Assembly (NCBI RefSeq): GCF_946902915.1
Contig: NZ_CAMPPY010000003.1
Coordinates: forward strand, 124,001 to 188,000
Source: Streptococcus sp. Marseille-Q5986
Lineage (GTDB): Bacteria; Bacillota; Bacilli; Lactobacillales; Streptococcaceae
Length of the DNA stretch: 64,000 nucleotides
Direction: 5' to 3'
The position numbers and the translations under genes were made by a program. Shown piece after piece: positions 19,310 through 27,612 of this stretch (its first letter is position 1; each line of letters opens with the position of its first letter). The notes under the pieces were generated by a model. That model had not been told where the DNA came from. It saw only the letters and a list, made by a program, of their open reading frames with translations, and ran no database searches.

Positions 19310-19921
19310 CATTTGCTTTAATGCTTCGTTTTCTTGACAATTTGCAAATATTTTTTTCGTAATGTCTCGAGCAATACTATCAAATATTTCTATATCTTCT
19401 TTTGAAGCAACATAGATAGAATGTTTGATTATATGAGTTACCTTAATACTTGGTTGAACAGAACCAATATTGTATGCTACCAAGTCGTTTTTTATGTAAT
19501 TCAGATATTGATACAAGTAGAGTGGTGATATACCTTTTGTTCTAAATCCCACAACATTTTGAGCAATGCAGCCTGTAGTTCCTAGAAATATTTTCATTTC
19601 AGCCAAACTACCCACAGTTGAAATGAGAATATCATATTCTTTAGGGTGTCCACTTCTAAACCAATTATTGTATGTCTCTTTGGAAACGTATTTAGTACAG
19701 TTGGTGTAATCAATTATTCTTGAATTACCGGATAATGCTCTAACATCAATTATTGGGTAGTCTGTTGGTTCGTCAGATAATGGTGGCGTTTTCCCTCTGT
19801 TATCGACACTTTCAATTAAGTCGCCTAATTTAATGTCGCTATTATCTAGAGAATCAATAAAATGACCAAACATATTTACGAATAAGGCACTTGATTGCTG
19901 CTCTAAATTCTTGTTTACCAT
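19247..19921 (-). CDS. hsdS: Reversed half HsdS cassette (TRD2)
   Basis: A 224-residue - strand frame: the second part of the central helix (VNKNLEQQSSALFVNMF), one TRD (LGDLIESVDNRGKTPPLSDE onward) and the standard HsdS C-terminus (MRDTLLPKLMSGELDVSDI), nearly identical to that of the intact hsdS. It lacks TRD1 and a Shine-Dalgarno sequence, so it is a storage cassette, not an expressed gene. Flanked by site C and site D in inverted orientation. Inversion C-D would join it to the half hsdS; inversion A-D would join it to TRD1 of the main hsdS. Confidence 0.85.
   Translation of the reverse strand: MVNKNLEQQSSALFVNMFGHFIDSLDNSDIKLGDLIESVDNRGKTPPLSDEPTDYPIIDVRALSGNSRIIDYTNCTKYVSKETYNNWFRSGHPKEYDILISTVGSLAEMKIFLGTTGCIAQNVVGFRTKGISPLYLYQYLNYIKNDLVAYNIGSVQPSIKVTHIIKHSIYVASKEDIEIFDSIARDITKKIFANCQENEALKQMRDTLLPKLMSGELDVSDIDL
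19895..19917 (-). repeat. Recombination site D
   Basis: Inverted exact copy of the 23 bp at 16885-16907, located at the 5' end of the reversed cassette, 37 bases before the hsdR start. Confidence 0.8.
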
Positions 19922-19953
19922 AGAAACATAACGAAAAATACAGGAGGTTGAAT

Positions 19954-22900
19954 ATGCCGAGTTTATTTACAGAAGATACATACGAACAAGCAATCATTAA
20001 ATTGCTTGAAAACATGGGTTATGACCACCTCTACGCTCCGGATTTTGATAGAGATTATACCAGTCCGCTTCTGGACTCTATTCTGAGAGATAGCTTGGTG
20101 CGTATCAACCGTGGTCTGCCTGTAGAAGCTATAGATGAGGCACTAGCCAAATTGAAGAATTTTGATACCGGAAGTCTCTTGCAGAAGAATATCATTTTCA
20201 TGGATTATCTGCAAAATGGCATCACGGTTAAGTTCTTTGTAAAGGGCGAGGAGCAATCATCGATTGTACGTTTGATTGATTACGCAAATGTAAGGAACAA
20301 CTCTTTCTACGTGGTAAATCAGTTTACGTTTTTAGAAAACGGAAACAACCGTCGCCCAGATATTATTTTATTTATTAATGGATTGCCGCTTGTTTTGATG
20401 GAATTGAAGAGTCCGGCTAAGGATGAAGTTGGAGCAGAGAATGCCTACCATCAAATCCGCAACTACATGCAAGATATTCCATCTATCTTTTATTACAATG
20501 CAATCTGTGTAATTAGCGATTTGTCTACAAATAAGGCCGGAACTATTACCTCTGGATTAGATCGTTTTATGGAATGGAAAACCACAGACGGTAATTACGA
20601 AGATACTGCGTATGCTTCCTTTGAAACCTTCTATGAGGGTATGTTCCAAAAGGAACGTCTGTTGGATATTTTGAAAAATTTTATTCTTTTCTCAGGCGTT
20701 GGCAATAGTCGTTTCAAAGTGTTAGCCGGATACCATCAGTATTTTGCTGTTCGCAAAGCGATAGAGAAAGCAAAGGTGGCAACGAAGACCGATGGTAAGG
20801 GTGGTGTGTTCTGGCATACGCAGGGCTCTGGTAAATCATTGTCGATGGTATTCTATGCACATTTATTGCAAGATGCATTAGATAGTCCAACTATCGTAGT
20901 TATGACAGACCGTATTGATCTGGATGATCAGCTTTATGCACAGTTCTCACAATGCGCAGATTTCTTGCGTCAGACACCGATACAGGCAGAGAGCAAGGAA
21001 CATTTGAAGTCACTTCTTGATGGCAGAAGTGCAAATGGAATTATATTTACAACAATGTTCAAGTTTGAACGTGGAGAGAAAGCTTTGTCAGAACGCAGAA
21101 ACATTGTTGTTATGGCAGATGAAGCACATCGTGGGCAGTATGGTTTTGATGAAAAAATCGTTATGTCAGAGAATGAAAATGGTGAAAAGGAAGCGCATAC
21201 TGTAATTGGTAATGCTCGTATTATCCATGACGCATTGCCGAATGCTACATTTATTGGATTTACCGGTACACCGATTTCAGCCAAAGACAGAAATACTCGT
21301 GAAGTTTTTGGCGATTATATCGATGTTTATGATATGACACAGGCTGTGGAAGATGGTGCTACTCGCCCGGTTTATTATGAAAGCCGAGTTGTTCATTTGA
21401 AGTTGGATGAGAACACATTGGCGTTAATTGATTCTACTTATGATGTCTTAGAGCAGCAGTCCGATGCACAAACAATCGAGAAGAGTAAAAAAATGCTTGG
21501 TCAGATGGAAAGTGTACTGGGAGCTGATTCGACAATAGAATCTCTTTGTGATGATATTGTTGAACATTACGAAAAATATAGAGCAAATCTTCTGACGGGT
21601 AAAGCCATGATTGTGGCGTATTCTCGTCCGATTGCAATGAAAATCTATTGCCGAATCTTGAAAATTAGACCTGAATGGACGGATAAAGTCGGTGTAGTTA
21701 TGACTGGCGGCAACAACGATCCGGAAGATTGGAAAGAGATCATCGGAACAAAATCGCACAAAGAAGAGCTTGCAAGGAAGTTTAAAGATAACAATGACCC
21801 GATGAAGATTGCCATTGTAGTTGATATGTGGCTCACCGGTTTTGATATACCTTCTTTGGCTACCATGTATGTGTATAAGCCGATGCATGGTTATAACTTG
21901 ATGCAGGCTATTGCTCGTGTGAACCGTGTATTCAAGGATAAAGAGGGCGGATTGATCGTAGACTATGTTGGAATTGCATCATCTTTAAAGGCTGCAATGA
22001 AGGAATACACGAAACGCGATCAGTCTAAATACGGTGATATGAACATTGCAAAGATGGCATATCCGAAGTTTCAGGAAAAGCTACAAGTTTGCAAAGATTT
22101 ATTGTATGGCTTTGATTTTAGCGGATTTGTAGGTGGCTCTCCACTTACAATGGCTAAGCTTATTACGGGTGGTGTAAACTTTATTCTTGATGCAAGTGTA
22201 CCAGAAAGAAAAGATTTGTTCTTGAAGGAAGCCACGCTTTTGAAACAGTCACACTCGCTTTGTTCCAGCATGACAACAGAGCAGGAACGGCATGAAGCGG
22301 CTTATATGGAGGCTTTGCGTTCTACGGTTATTAAGATCACGTATGGTGGAACAGGTGGAAAAAGTTTATCGCTTACTGAGATTAATGATCAAATCAATGA
22401 ACTTTTGAAAGCGACAGTACAGAGCGAAGGTGTCATTAGCTTATTTGACAGCAGCAAGAGTGGCGGTGAAAATTTCAGCTTGTTTGATCCAGCAGTCCTG
22501 GATGAAATCTCTAGAATGAAGGAAAAAAATATAGCTGTCGAGATTTTGAAAAAACTTATGGCTGAGCAAGTGGCTCTCTACAAGAGAACAAATGTGGTAC
22601 AGTCACAAAAATTTTCGGAGAAGATAGCACAACTGATGAATTCTTATTATAACGGACTGATCACTAATGAAGAGGTTATTAAAGAACTTCTGAAAACTGC
22701 AGAAGAGATTGCAAATCTCTATAAGAATGGTCAGGAACTGGGGCTTTCACAAGAAGAACTTGCATTTTATGATGCTCTTACAAAACCAGAACATATCAAG
22801 GATTTTTATAAGAATGATGAGTTGATTGCTCTGACAAGAGAACTTACAGAAATGCTTCGTAAGAATCGCACTATCGATTGGCAGAAGAAAGAAACTGCAA

Positions 22901-23115
22901 GAGCGCAGATGCGTAAGATGGTTAAGCGACTCCTTAAGAAATATAAGTATCCGCCGGAAGACTATGATTTTGCAATAAGCACAGTAATTAGTCAGTGTGA
23001 GCTTTGGACAGATAATGTGGAGCCACGAAAAGAGGAAAATCTCTATAAATATGTATCTGAAATAGAACTAAGCAAGGTGGCAGAGGATACGGTTTCTTAT
23101 GAAGAAAAGAAGTAA
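19954..23115 (+). CDS. hsdR: Type I restriction endonuclease subunit HsdR
   Basis: A 1053-residue translocase-nuclease. The N-terminal PD-(D/E)xK nuclease is visible as RRPDIILFINGLPLVLMELK (D and E-x-K) near residue 148; the helicase core has Walker A in THTQGSGKSLSM near 290, DEAH in MADEAHRGQYG near 390 and later motor motifs (FTGTPIS; QAIARVNRVFKD). The C-terminal region is helical and probably docks on HsdM/HsdS. ATG 19954 is 6 bases after CAGGAGG; a TTG two codons earlier overlaps that ribosome site and is unlikely. It lies outside the invertible region, so restriction stays on whatever the arrangement. Confidence 0.95.
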   Translation: MPSLFTEDTYEQAIIKLLENMGYDHLYAPDFDRDYTSPLLDSILRDSLVRINRGLPVEAIDEALAKLKNFDTGSLLQKNIIFMDYLQNGITVKFFVKGEEQSSIVRLIDYANVRNNSFYVVNQFTFLENGNNRRPDIILFINGLPLVLMELKSPAKDEVGAENAYHQIRNYMQDIPSIFYYNAICVISDLSTNKAGTITSGLDRFMEWKTTDGNYEDTAYASFETFYEGMFQKERLLDILKNFILFSGVGNSRFKVLAGYHQYFAVRKAIEKAKVATKTDGKGGVFWHTQGSGKSLSMVFYAHLLQDALDSPTIVVMTDRIDLDDQLYAQFSQCADFLRQTPIQAESKEHLKSLLDGRSANGIIFTTMFKFERGEKALSERRNIVVMADEAHRGQYGFDEKIVMSENENGEKEAHTVIGNARIIHDALPNATFIGFTGTPISAKDRNTREVFGDYIDVYDMTQAVEDGATRPVYYESRVVHLKLDENTLALIDSTYDVLEQQSDAQTIEKSKKMLGQMESVLGADSTIESLCDDIVEHYEKYRANLLTGKAMIVAYSRPIAMKIYCRILKIRPEWTDKVGVVMTGGNNDPEDWKEIIGTKSHKEELARKFKDNNDPMKIAIVVDMWLTGFDIPSLATMYVYKPMHGYNLMQAIARVNRVFKDKEGGLIVDYVGIASSLKAAMKEYTKRDQSKYGDMNIAKMAYPKFQEKLQVCKDLLYGFDFSGFVGGSPLTMAKLITGGVNFILDASVPERKDLFLKEATLLKQSHSLCSSMTTEQERHEAAYMEALRSTVIKITYGGTGGKSLSLTEINDQINELLKATVQSEGVISLFDSSKSGGENFSLFDPAVLDEISRMKEKNIAVEILKKLMAEQVALYKRTNVVQSQKFSEKIAQLMNSYYNGLITNEEVIKELLKTAEEIANLYKNGQELGLSQEELAFYDALTKPEHIKDFYKNDELIALTRELTEMLRKNRTIDWQKKETARAQMRKMVKRLLKKYKYPPEDYDFAISTVISQCELWTDNVEPRKEENLYKYVSEIELSKVAEDTVSYEEKK

Positions 23116-23127
23116 TGGAGGTGCGAT

Positions 23128-25194
23128 ATGGATGCACGTAAAGGCAATATCTATGAGATATTAAATGGAAATAAACAGTTTTTGATTCCAGTTTATCAGA
23201 GATTCTACAGCTGGGATATAGATCAGTGTAAACGACTTTGGAGCGATATTGTAGAGATGCAGAGAAAAGGTAAAGCTGGTCATTTTGTAGGTTCTATTGT
23301 TAATATTGCTGAACAGGCAATGCCAACAGGTGTTCAGAAATATATGATTATTGACGGTCAACAGCGAATGACTACCTTAACACTGCTTCTTCTGGCTTTG
23401 CGCGATTATGCAATAAAGAATTCGAGTGACACAACAATTAATGCTCGTCGTATAGATAATATGCTTCTAAAAAACGAGTATGAAAGTGGTGATGAACGAT
23501 ATAAGTTACTGCTGACTGAAACAGATAGAGATATTCTTATAAGCCTTGTTGAGGAAAAACCAATTGCAGAAGGCACTAGATCAAGACTGATTGATAATTA
23601 CATTTTTTTTGCTAACAAGCTAGCTGATAAAGAAATGCAGCCTGCAGAGGTATATGAGTCAATTGGAAAATTGCAAATTGTTAATATTACATTAGATCGT
23701 GCTGTTGACGATGCACAGGCAATTTTTGAAAGTTTGAATTCTACTGGTAAGGAACTTTCTGAATCCGATTTGATTCGTAACTATGTTTTGATGGGATTAG
23801 AGTCATCTGAACAAACTTATGTATATGAACATCTTTGGCGGCCGATGGAACAGCTGTTTATCTATGAAACGCAAGGAACGGTAATGGACGCTTTCTTCCG
23901 CCATTACTTGACCATGAAACTTTCTCGTATTCCAAAGCAAGGACGTGTATATGAAGAATTTAAATTGTATCATTTGAATTGTGAATTTGGAACTATCAGA
24001 GAATTATGTCAAGATTTGCTTGAATATGCAAAATATTATACAAACATTATATTCAAGCGAAATACTGACACGGATTTAAAGAAGTTATATGAGGACATTA
24101 TCGATTTAAGAATGGAAGTATCTTACCCGTTCTTGCTGAAAATTCACCATGACTGCGTAGAAGGACTAATTACATCAGATGAACTGAAGAAAATTTTGAA
24201 GCTTTGTATTAGCTATGTTCTCAGACGTGCAATTTGTGAGATTCCGACTAACTCAATGAACAAAACATTTGCAACGTTGAAAAATTATATTAGACCAGAT
24301 GATTATATGAATTCTGTTAAGGCATTTTTCGTGATGCAGGATACATATAAAGAATTCCCGGATAACGATAAGTTTGAAGGTGCATTTGTAAGCCGTGATA
24401 TTTATAATATGCGTGCTAGAAATTATATTCTTAGTCGTTTGGAAAACTTTGAAAACAAAGCTCCAATTATAATAGAGAATTACACCATTGAGCATATTAT
24501 GCCGCAGAACAAAAATCTTTCTTCAGAGTGGCAAGCTGATCTTGGTGCCGAGTGGCAGGAGGTTCAAAAAAAGTATTTACATACAATTGGCAATCTTACT
24601 TTGACTGCATATAATTCTGAGATGAGTGACAGACCTTTCTTGGAAAAGATGGATATGCCAGGTGGATTCAAAGAAAGTGCACTTAGGCTTAATAAATATG
24701 TGGTTTTGCAAAATAAGTGGAATGAAAAACATATCCAAGAGAGAGCAAACGAATTAGCAAAGAAAGCAGAATCTATTTGGCCATATCCAACTTTAATAGC
24801 CGCAGAACTTGCGCCATATCAAGTTGAAGAAAAAACAGTGCAGAAATATTCCCTGGAAACGTATGATGTGAATGCTTTTACAAGAATATTGTTCGAGTCT
24901 TTAGATAAGCGTATTATGAACTTATCACCAGCGGTAAAGAAGGAATATAAAAAGTTGTATGTTGCCTATAAACTGGATACTAATTTTGTTGATATTGTTT
25001 TTCAGAAACAAAGATTGCGTATTTCGATTAATATGAAGTTCTCAGAGATTAATGACCCTAATGGTATTTGCAAAGATATTGCTGGCTTAGGACGTTGGGG
25101 AAATGGCGATGTAGAATTGTTTATGGAGCATCAGGATGAATTAGATCAAATCATGGAAATTGTGAAACAATCCTTTGATGTACAGGCAGAATAA
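23128..25194 (+). CDS. DUF262/HNH (GmrSD-like) protein
   Basis: A 688-residue protein. N-terminal DUF262: IPVYQRFYSWDIDQCKRLW near residue 18 and the nucleotide-binding DGQQR motif (IIDGQQRMTTLTLLL) near 75. Central DUF1524-type HNH nuclease: YTIEHIMPQ near 452 with LHTIGNLTLT following. The C-terminal DUF5655-like segment (NAFTRILFESLDKRIM onward) closes the protein. This layout matches GmrSD-type type IV restriction enzymes that use a nucleotide to cut modified DNA; biochemical specificity here is unknown. It starts 12 bases after hsdR, so the two are likely cotranscribed, combining restriction of unmodified DNA with probable restriction of modified phage DNA. Confidence 0.85.
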   Translation: MDARKGNIYEILNGNKQFLIPVYQRFYSWDIDQCKRLWSDIVEMQRKGKAGHFVGSIVNIAEQAMPTGVQKYMIIDGQQRMTTLTLLLLALRDYAIKNSSDTTINARRIDNMLLKNEYESGDERYKLLLTETDRDILISLVEEKPIAEGTRSRLIDNYIFFANKLADKEMQPAEVYESIGKLQIVNITLDRAVDDAQAIFESLNSTGKELSESDLIRNYVLMGLESSEQTYVYEHLWRPMEQLFIYETQGTVMDAFFRHYLTMKLSRIPKQGRVYEEFKLYHLNCEFGTIRELCQDLLEYAKYYTNIIFKRNTDTDLKKLYEDIIDLRMEVSYPFLLKIHHDCVEGLITSDELKKILKLCISYVLRRAICEIPTNSMNKTFATLKNYIRPDDYMNSVKAFFVMQDTYKEFPDNDKFEGAFVSRDIYNMRARNYILSRLENFENKAPIIIENYTIEHIMPQNKNLSSEWQADLGAEWQEVQKKYLHTIGNLTLTAYNSEMSDRPFLEKMDMPGGFKESALRLNKYVVLQNKWNEKHIQERANELAKKAESIWPYPTLIAAELAPYQVEEKTVQKYSLETYDVNAFTRILFESLDKRIMNLSPAVKKEYKKLYVAYKLDTNFVDIVFQKQRLRISINMKFSEINDPNGICKDIAGLGRWGNGDVELFMEHQDELDQIMEIVKQSFDVQAE

Positions 25195-25225
25195 TGATTT
25201 TGGGACGTTAAAGGAGGCCTCCTAT

Positions 25226-26236
25226 TTGAAAAAGAAAAAAGACGAAATTACTATTCGTTCCAGTGCTGCAGAATACTTAACCTATGTTGCCACTATTGGT
25301 GATCAGCAGGACAGCATTGAGATGTGCTATGAGGATGAGAATATATGGCTGACACAGAAGATGATGACCACATTGTATGACGTTGGTTTACCAACGATAA
25401 ATGAACATATTAAAAAGATTTATGCAGATAGTGAATTAGAAGAGACTGCAACTATTCGGAATTTCCGAATAGTTCAAACCGAAGGTTCCCGTCAGGTGAC
25501 TCGTGATACAAAGCATTATAATCTTCAAATGATTATTGCGGTTGGATTTAAGGTGAACAATGAACGAGCAGTGCAGTTTCGCAAATGGGCCAATGGCATA
25601 GTGAAGGATTACACCATCAAAGGCTGGGTCATGGATGATGAACGTCTGAAAAATGGTGGATCCGTACTTACAGTAGAATATTTTGACCGTTTGCTTGAGC
25701 AGATTCGTGAGATTCGTTTGTCTGAGCGTAGATTTTATCAGAAGATAACAGACATCTATGCTACAGCTCTTGATTATGACCGAACAGCAAAAACAACAAA
25801 GCAGTTCTTTGCAAAGGTTCAAAACAAGATGCATTATGCAGTTCATGGACATACAGCAGCGGAGTTGATTTATGAGCGAGCCGATGCAGATAAGCCTCAT
25901 ATGGGATTAACTACTTGGGCAGCAGCACCGGAAGGTAAGATTATAAAAAGCGATGTGAGCATTGCGAAGAATTATCTTTCAGAGAAAGAAATGCGTTCAC
26001 TGGAGCGTATTGTATCTGCTTATCTGGATTTGGCAGAGGATTGGTCAAAGCGACTGGATCTATTCCTGATGGCAGATGACAGAGAGGTACTTCAGGATGC
26101 AGGTAAGATCACTGCTGAGATTGCCAAGGCAAAAGCTGAAACTGAATTTGAAAAATATCGTATTATTCAGGATAGACTGTTTATGTCTGACTTTGATAAG
26201 TACATGCTGGAACTGGAAGAGAATGCGAAGAAGTAG
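25226..26236 (+). CDS. RhuM-family protein
   Basis: A 336-residue cytoplasmic protein of the RhuM family, first described as a Salmonella pathogenicity-island gene and widely found near restriction systems in Firmicutes. Recognisable stretches are ITIRSSAAEYLTYVATIGD, the ENIWLTQKMM block (residues about 42-52) and GFKVNNERAVQFRKWA. A TTG start at 25226 is chosen: AAAGGAGG lies 8 bases upstream and family members start at this point. An alternative start inside the DUF262 gene would add 17 unconserved residues. Molecular role unknown; a Bro-N/KilA-like DNA-binding function is possible. Confidence 0.75.
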   Translation: MKKKKDEITIRSSAAEYLTYVATIGDQQDSIEMCYEDENIWLTQKMMTTLYDVGLPTINEHIKKIYADSELEETATIRNFRIVQTEGSRQVTRDTKHYNLQMIIAVGFKVNNERAVQFRKWANGIVKDYTIKGWVMDDERLKNGGSVLTVEYFDRLLEQIREIRLSERRFYQKITDIYATALDYDRTAKTTKQFFAKVQNKMHYAVHGHTAAELIYERADADKPHMGLTTWAAAPEGKIIKSDVSIAKNYLSEKEMRSLERIVSAYLDLAEDWSKRLDLFLMADDREVLQDAGKITAEIAKAKAETEFEKYRIIQDRLFMSDFDKYMLELEENAKK

Positions 26237-26605
26237 CAGCAGTGCCATTAAAGTTTTCAGTTTTCCAAGGTCGAGTGCATGGAAGCTGAGCCATCAGTCG
26301 GGGAGAAAAATGGCTGTTGACCTGTTCTCTGTACGAAGAACAGACAAGGTTGAGACGATGGCAGTTCTCCGTTAAATTTGACTTTTCTATTGGAATCACT
26401 ATAATAGTAGAAACGAATAAAAAAGTTGAACTTTTTCCATGGACGGGCGAGGTTCAGGCTGTGATATGGATAGCGAGTTGTATTAATACTTTTTCGCTAC
26501 AGAATTGGTTGATATGTTTCCGCAAACAAACGGAGATATTTTGCTACAGTCCACATTAGTCTGGATCGGTTACCGAAAACTGACATCAATCAGAACGTAT
26601 CGTGC
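26237..26605. other. Non-coding right end of the island
   Basis: 369 bases without a convincing gene: short frames lack ribosome sites and protein-like composition. It probably holds the island end needed for recombination. The string TACCGAAAA occurs at 26571-26579, 27 bases before the direct repeat, and also at 9611-9619 just inside the left end, so it could be a recombinase arm site. Confidence 0.4.
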
Positions 26606-26616
26606 CACGTGGAGAC
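26606..26616 (+). repeat. Right attachment-site repeat of the rlmCD island
   Basis: Exact copy of CACGTGGAGAC at 9568-9578, in an RlmD-like coding frame (H-V-E-T-V). Confidence 0.7.
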
Positions 26617-26920
26617 AGTAGCGCTTTTGTCCAAACTTGATGTCGATAAGCATATAGATATTGAAATTGAGCTGGATGGGCTTGATTTGACAAGTACTGA
26701 AAGTAAGGCAACGTATGCTCAAATCAAAGAATATGTTTGGAATAAATTTGAATTAAAAGTTCCAACATTATATATTGCACAGATAAAAAGGAAATGTGGA
26801 ATAGAATTACGAGAACATTACAACAAGTCTAAAAAGGAGAAACAAATTATTCCACAGTGTACACCTGAAAAAGAAGAAGCCATCATGGATGCCTTGAGAC
26901 ACTTCAAAATGATTGAATAG
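26609..26920 (+). pseudogene. Detached C-terminal tail of an RlmD-type methyltransferase
   Basis: 103 codons starting HVETVALLSKLDVDKHIDIE. The first residues are the end of an RlmD methyltransferase; the rest (ESKATYAQIKEYVWNKFEL, then LYIAQIKRKCGIELRE) is the extension seen on rumA genes carrying integrated elements. There is no methyltransferase body and no ribosome site. Its position at the right direct repeat suggests an earlier element had placed this tail on the host rlmCD, and the RM island later inserted between gene and tail. Confidence 0.6.
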
Positions 26921-26936
26921 AAAGGGAAGATATTTT

Positions 26937-27218
26937 ATGAGATGGATAATAAAAATAATCTTTTTCCCAATCAGCTTCCTGCTTAGTATTCTCACTGCCT
27001 TTCTGACATTCTTACTCGGAATAGGAACGGCACTGCTATATTTGCTGATGATGTTTTGCATATTTGGAGCAATAGCATCTTTCTTACAAAAAGAAGTTAC
27101 CATCGGAATCGAAGCATTGATTATCGGATTTTTAGTTAGTCCATACGGCGTACCGATGATTGGAGCAACCGTTATAGCATTCTTTCAGGGAATCAATGAA
27201 GAGATAAAATCAATTTAA
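26937..27218 (+). CDS. Small membrane protein of conjugative elements (CD1845-like)
   Basis: A 93-residue, strongly hydrophobic protein with about three membrane segments (IIFFPISFLLSILTAFLTFL; ALLYLLMMFCIFGAIASF; IGFLVSPYGVPMIGATVIAF). Its size, opening (MRWIIKIIFFP) and position next to a RepA-type gene resemble a small protein conserved in Tn1549-like ICEs. ATG 26937 follows AAAGGGAAG. Function unknown. Confidence 0.55.
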   Translation: MRWIIKIIFFPISFLLSILTAFLTFLLGIGTALLYLLMMFCIFGAIASFLQKEVTIGIEALIIGFLVSPYGVPMIGATVIAFFQGINEEIKSI

Positions 27219-27301
27219 AAAATTTAATACAAATGGTAACCAAAGGCGATAGAAAAACTATCGTCTTTTTCTTTGCAAATTTTAAGAGAGGAGGTGAAGT
27301 G

Positions 27302-27445
27302 ATGGACTTTGACTATTTCTATAACAGAGAAGCAGAGAGATTTAATTTTCTTAAAGTACCGGAGATATTAGTTGATGGAGAAGAATTTAAGGGGCTGTCA
27401 GCGGAAGCAATTATCTTATATTGCTTACACAAACAGAATGACTAA
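27302..27445 (+). pseudogene. N-terminal fragment of a RepA-like replication initiator
   Basis: 47 codons after a strong GGAGGTGA site: MDFDYFYNREAERFNFLKVP, then GLSAEAIILYCLHKQND and stop. The opening matches the RepA_N initiator domain found in ICEs and plasmids (Y-x-x-x-E-x-F-x-F-x-x-x-P; L-S-x-x-A). A normal protein is several times longer, so this is a truncated relic. Confidence 0.55.
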
Positions 27446-27447
27446 CT

Positions 27448-27612
27448 ATGAATGGTAGACCTAAAAATCCCAAATATGCTCGTAACAAAAATGTACTTGT
27501 TATAGGAGGTAGTGGTTCTGGGAAAGTTCAATTTTATGTAAAACCGAACTTAATGCAAATGCACAGTAGCTATTGTGTAACCGATCCTAGAGGTGAAATC
27601 AGCGAAGCGTGA
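27448..27612 (+). pseudogene. N-terminal piece of a VirD4/TraG-type coupling protein
   Basis: 54 codons from ATG 27448: NVLVIGGSGSGKVQFYVKPN then YCVTDPRGEI, a VirD4-type P-loop block. The Thr/Ser after the P-loop Lys is replaced by Val. Similarity stops around 27600, where sequence switches to a different element (next entry) and a TGA follows. Together with the RepA and CD1845-like relics it marks the remains of a Tn1549-like conjugative element. Confidence 0.6.

Noticed and set aside
26076..26559. Overlapping frames at the end of rhuM and in the island end
   Set aside because: Partly antisense or out-of-frame to rhuM, no ribosome sites, not protein-like.
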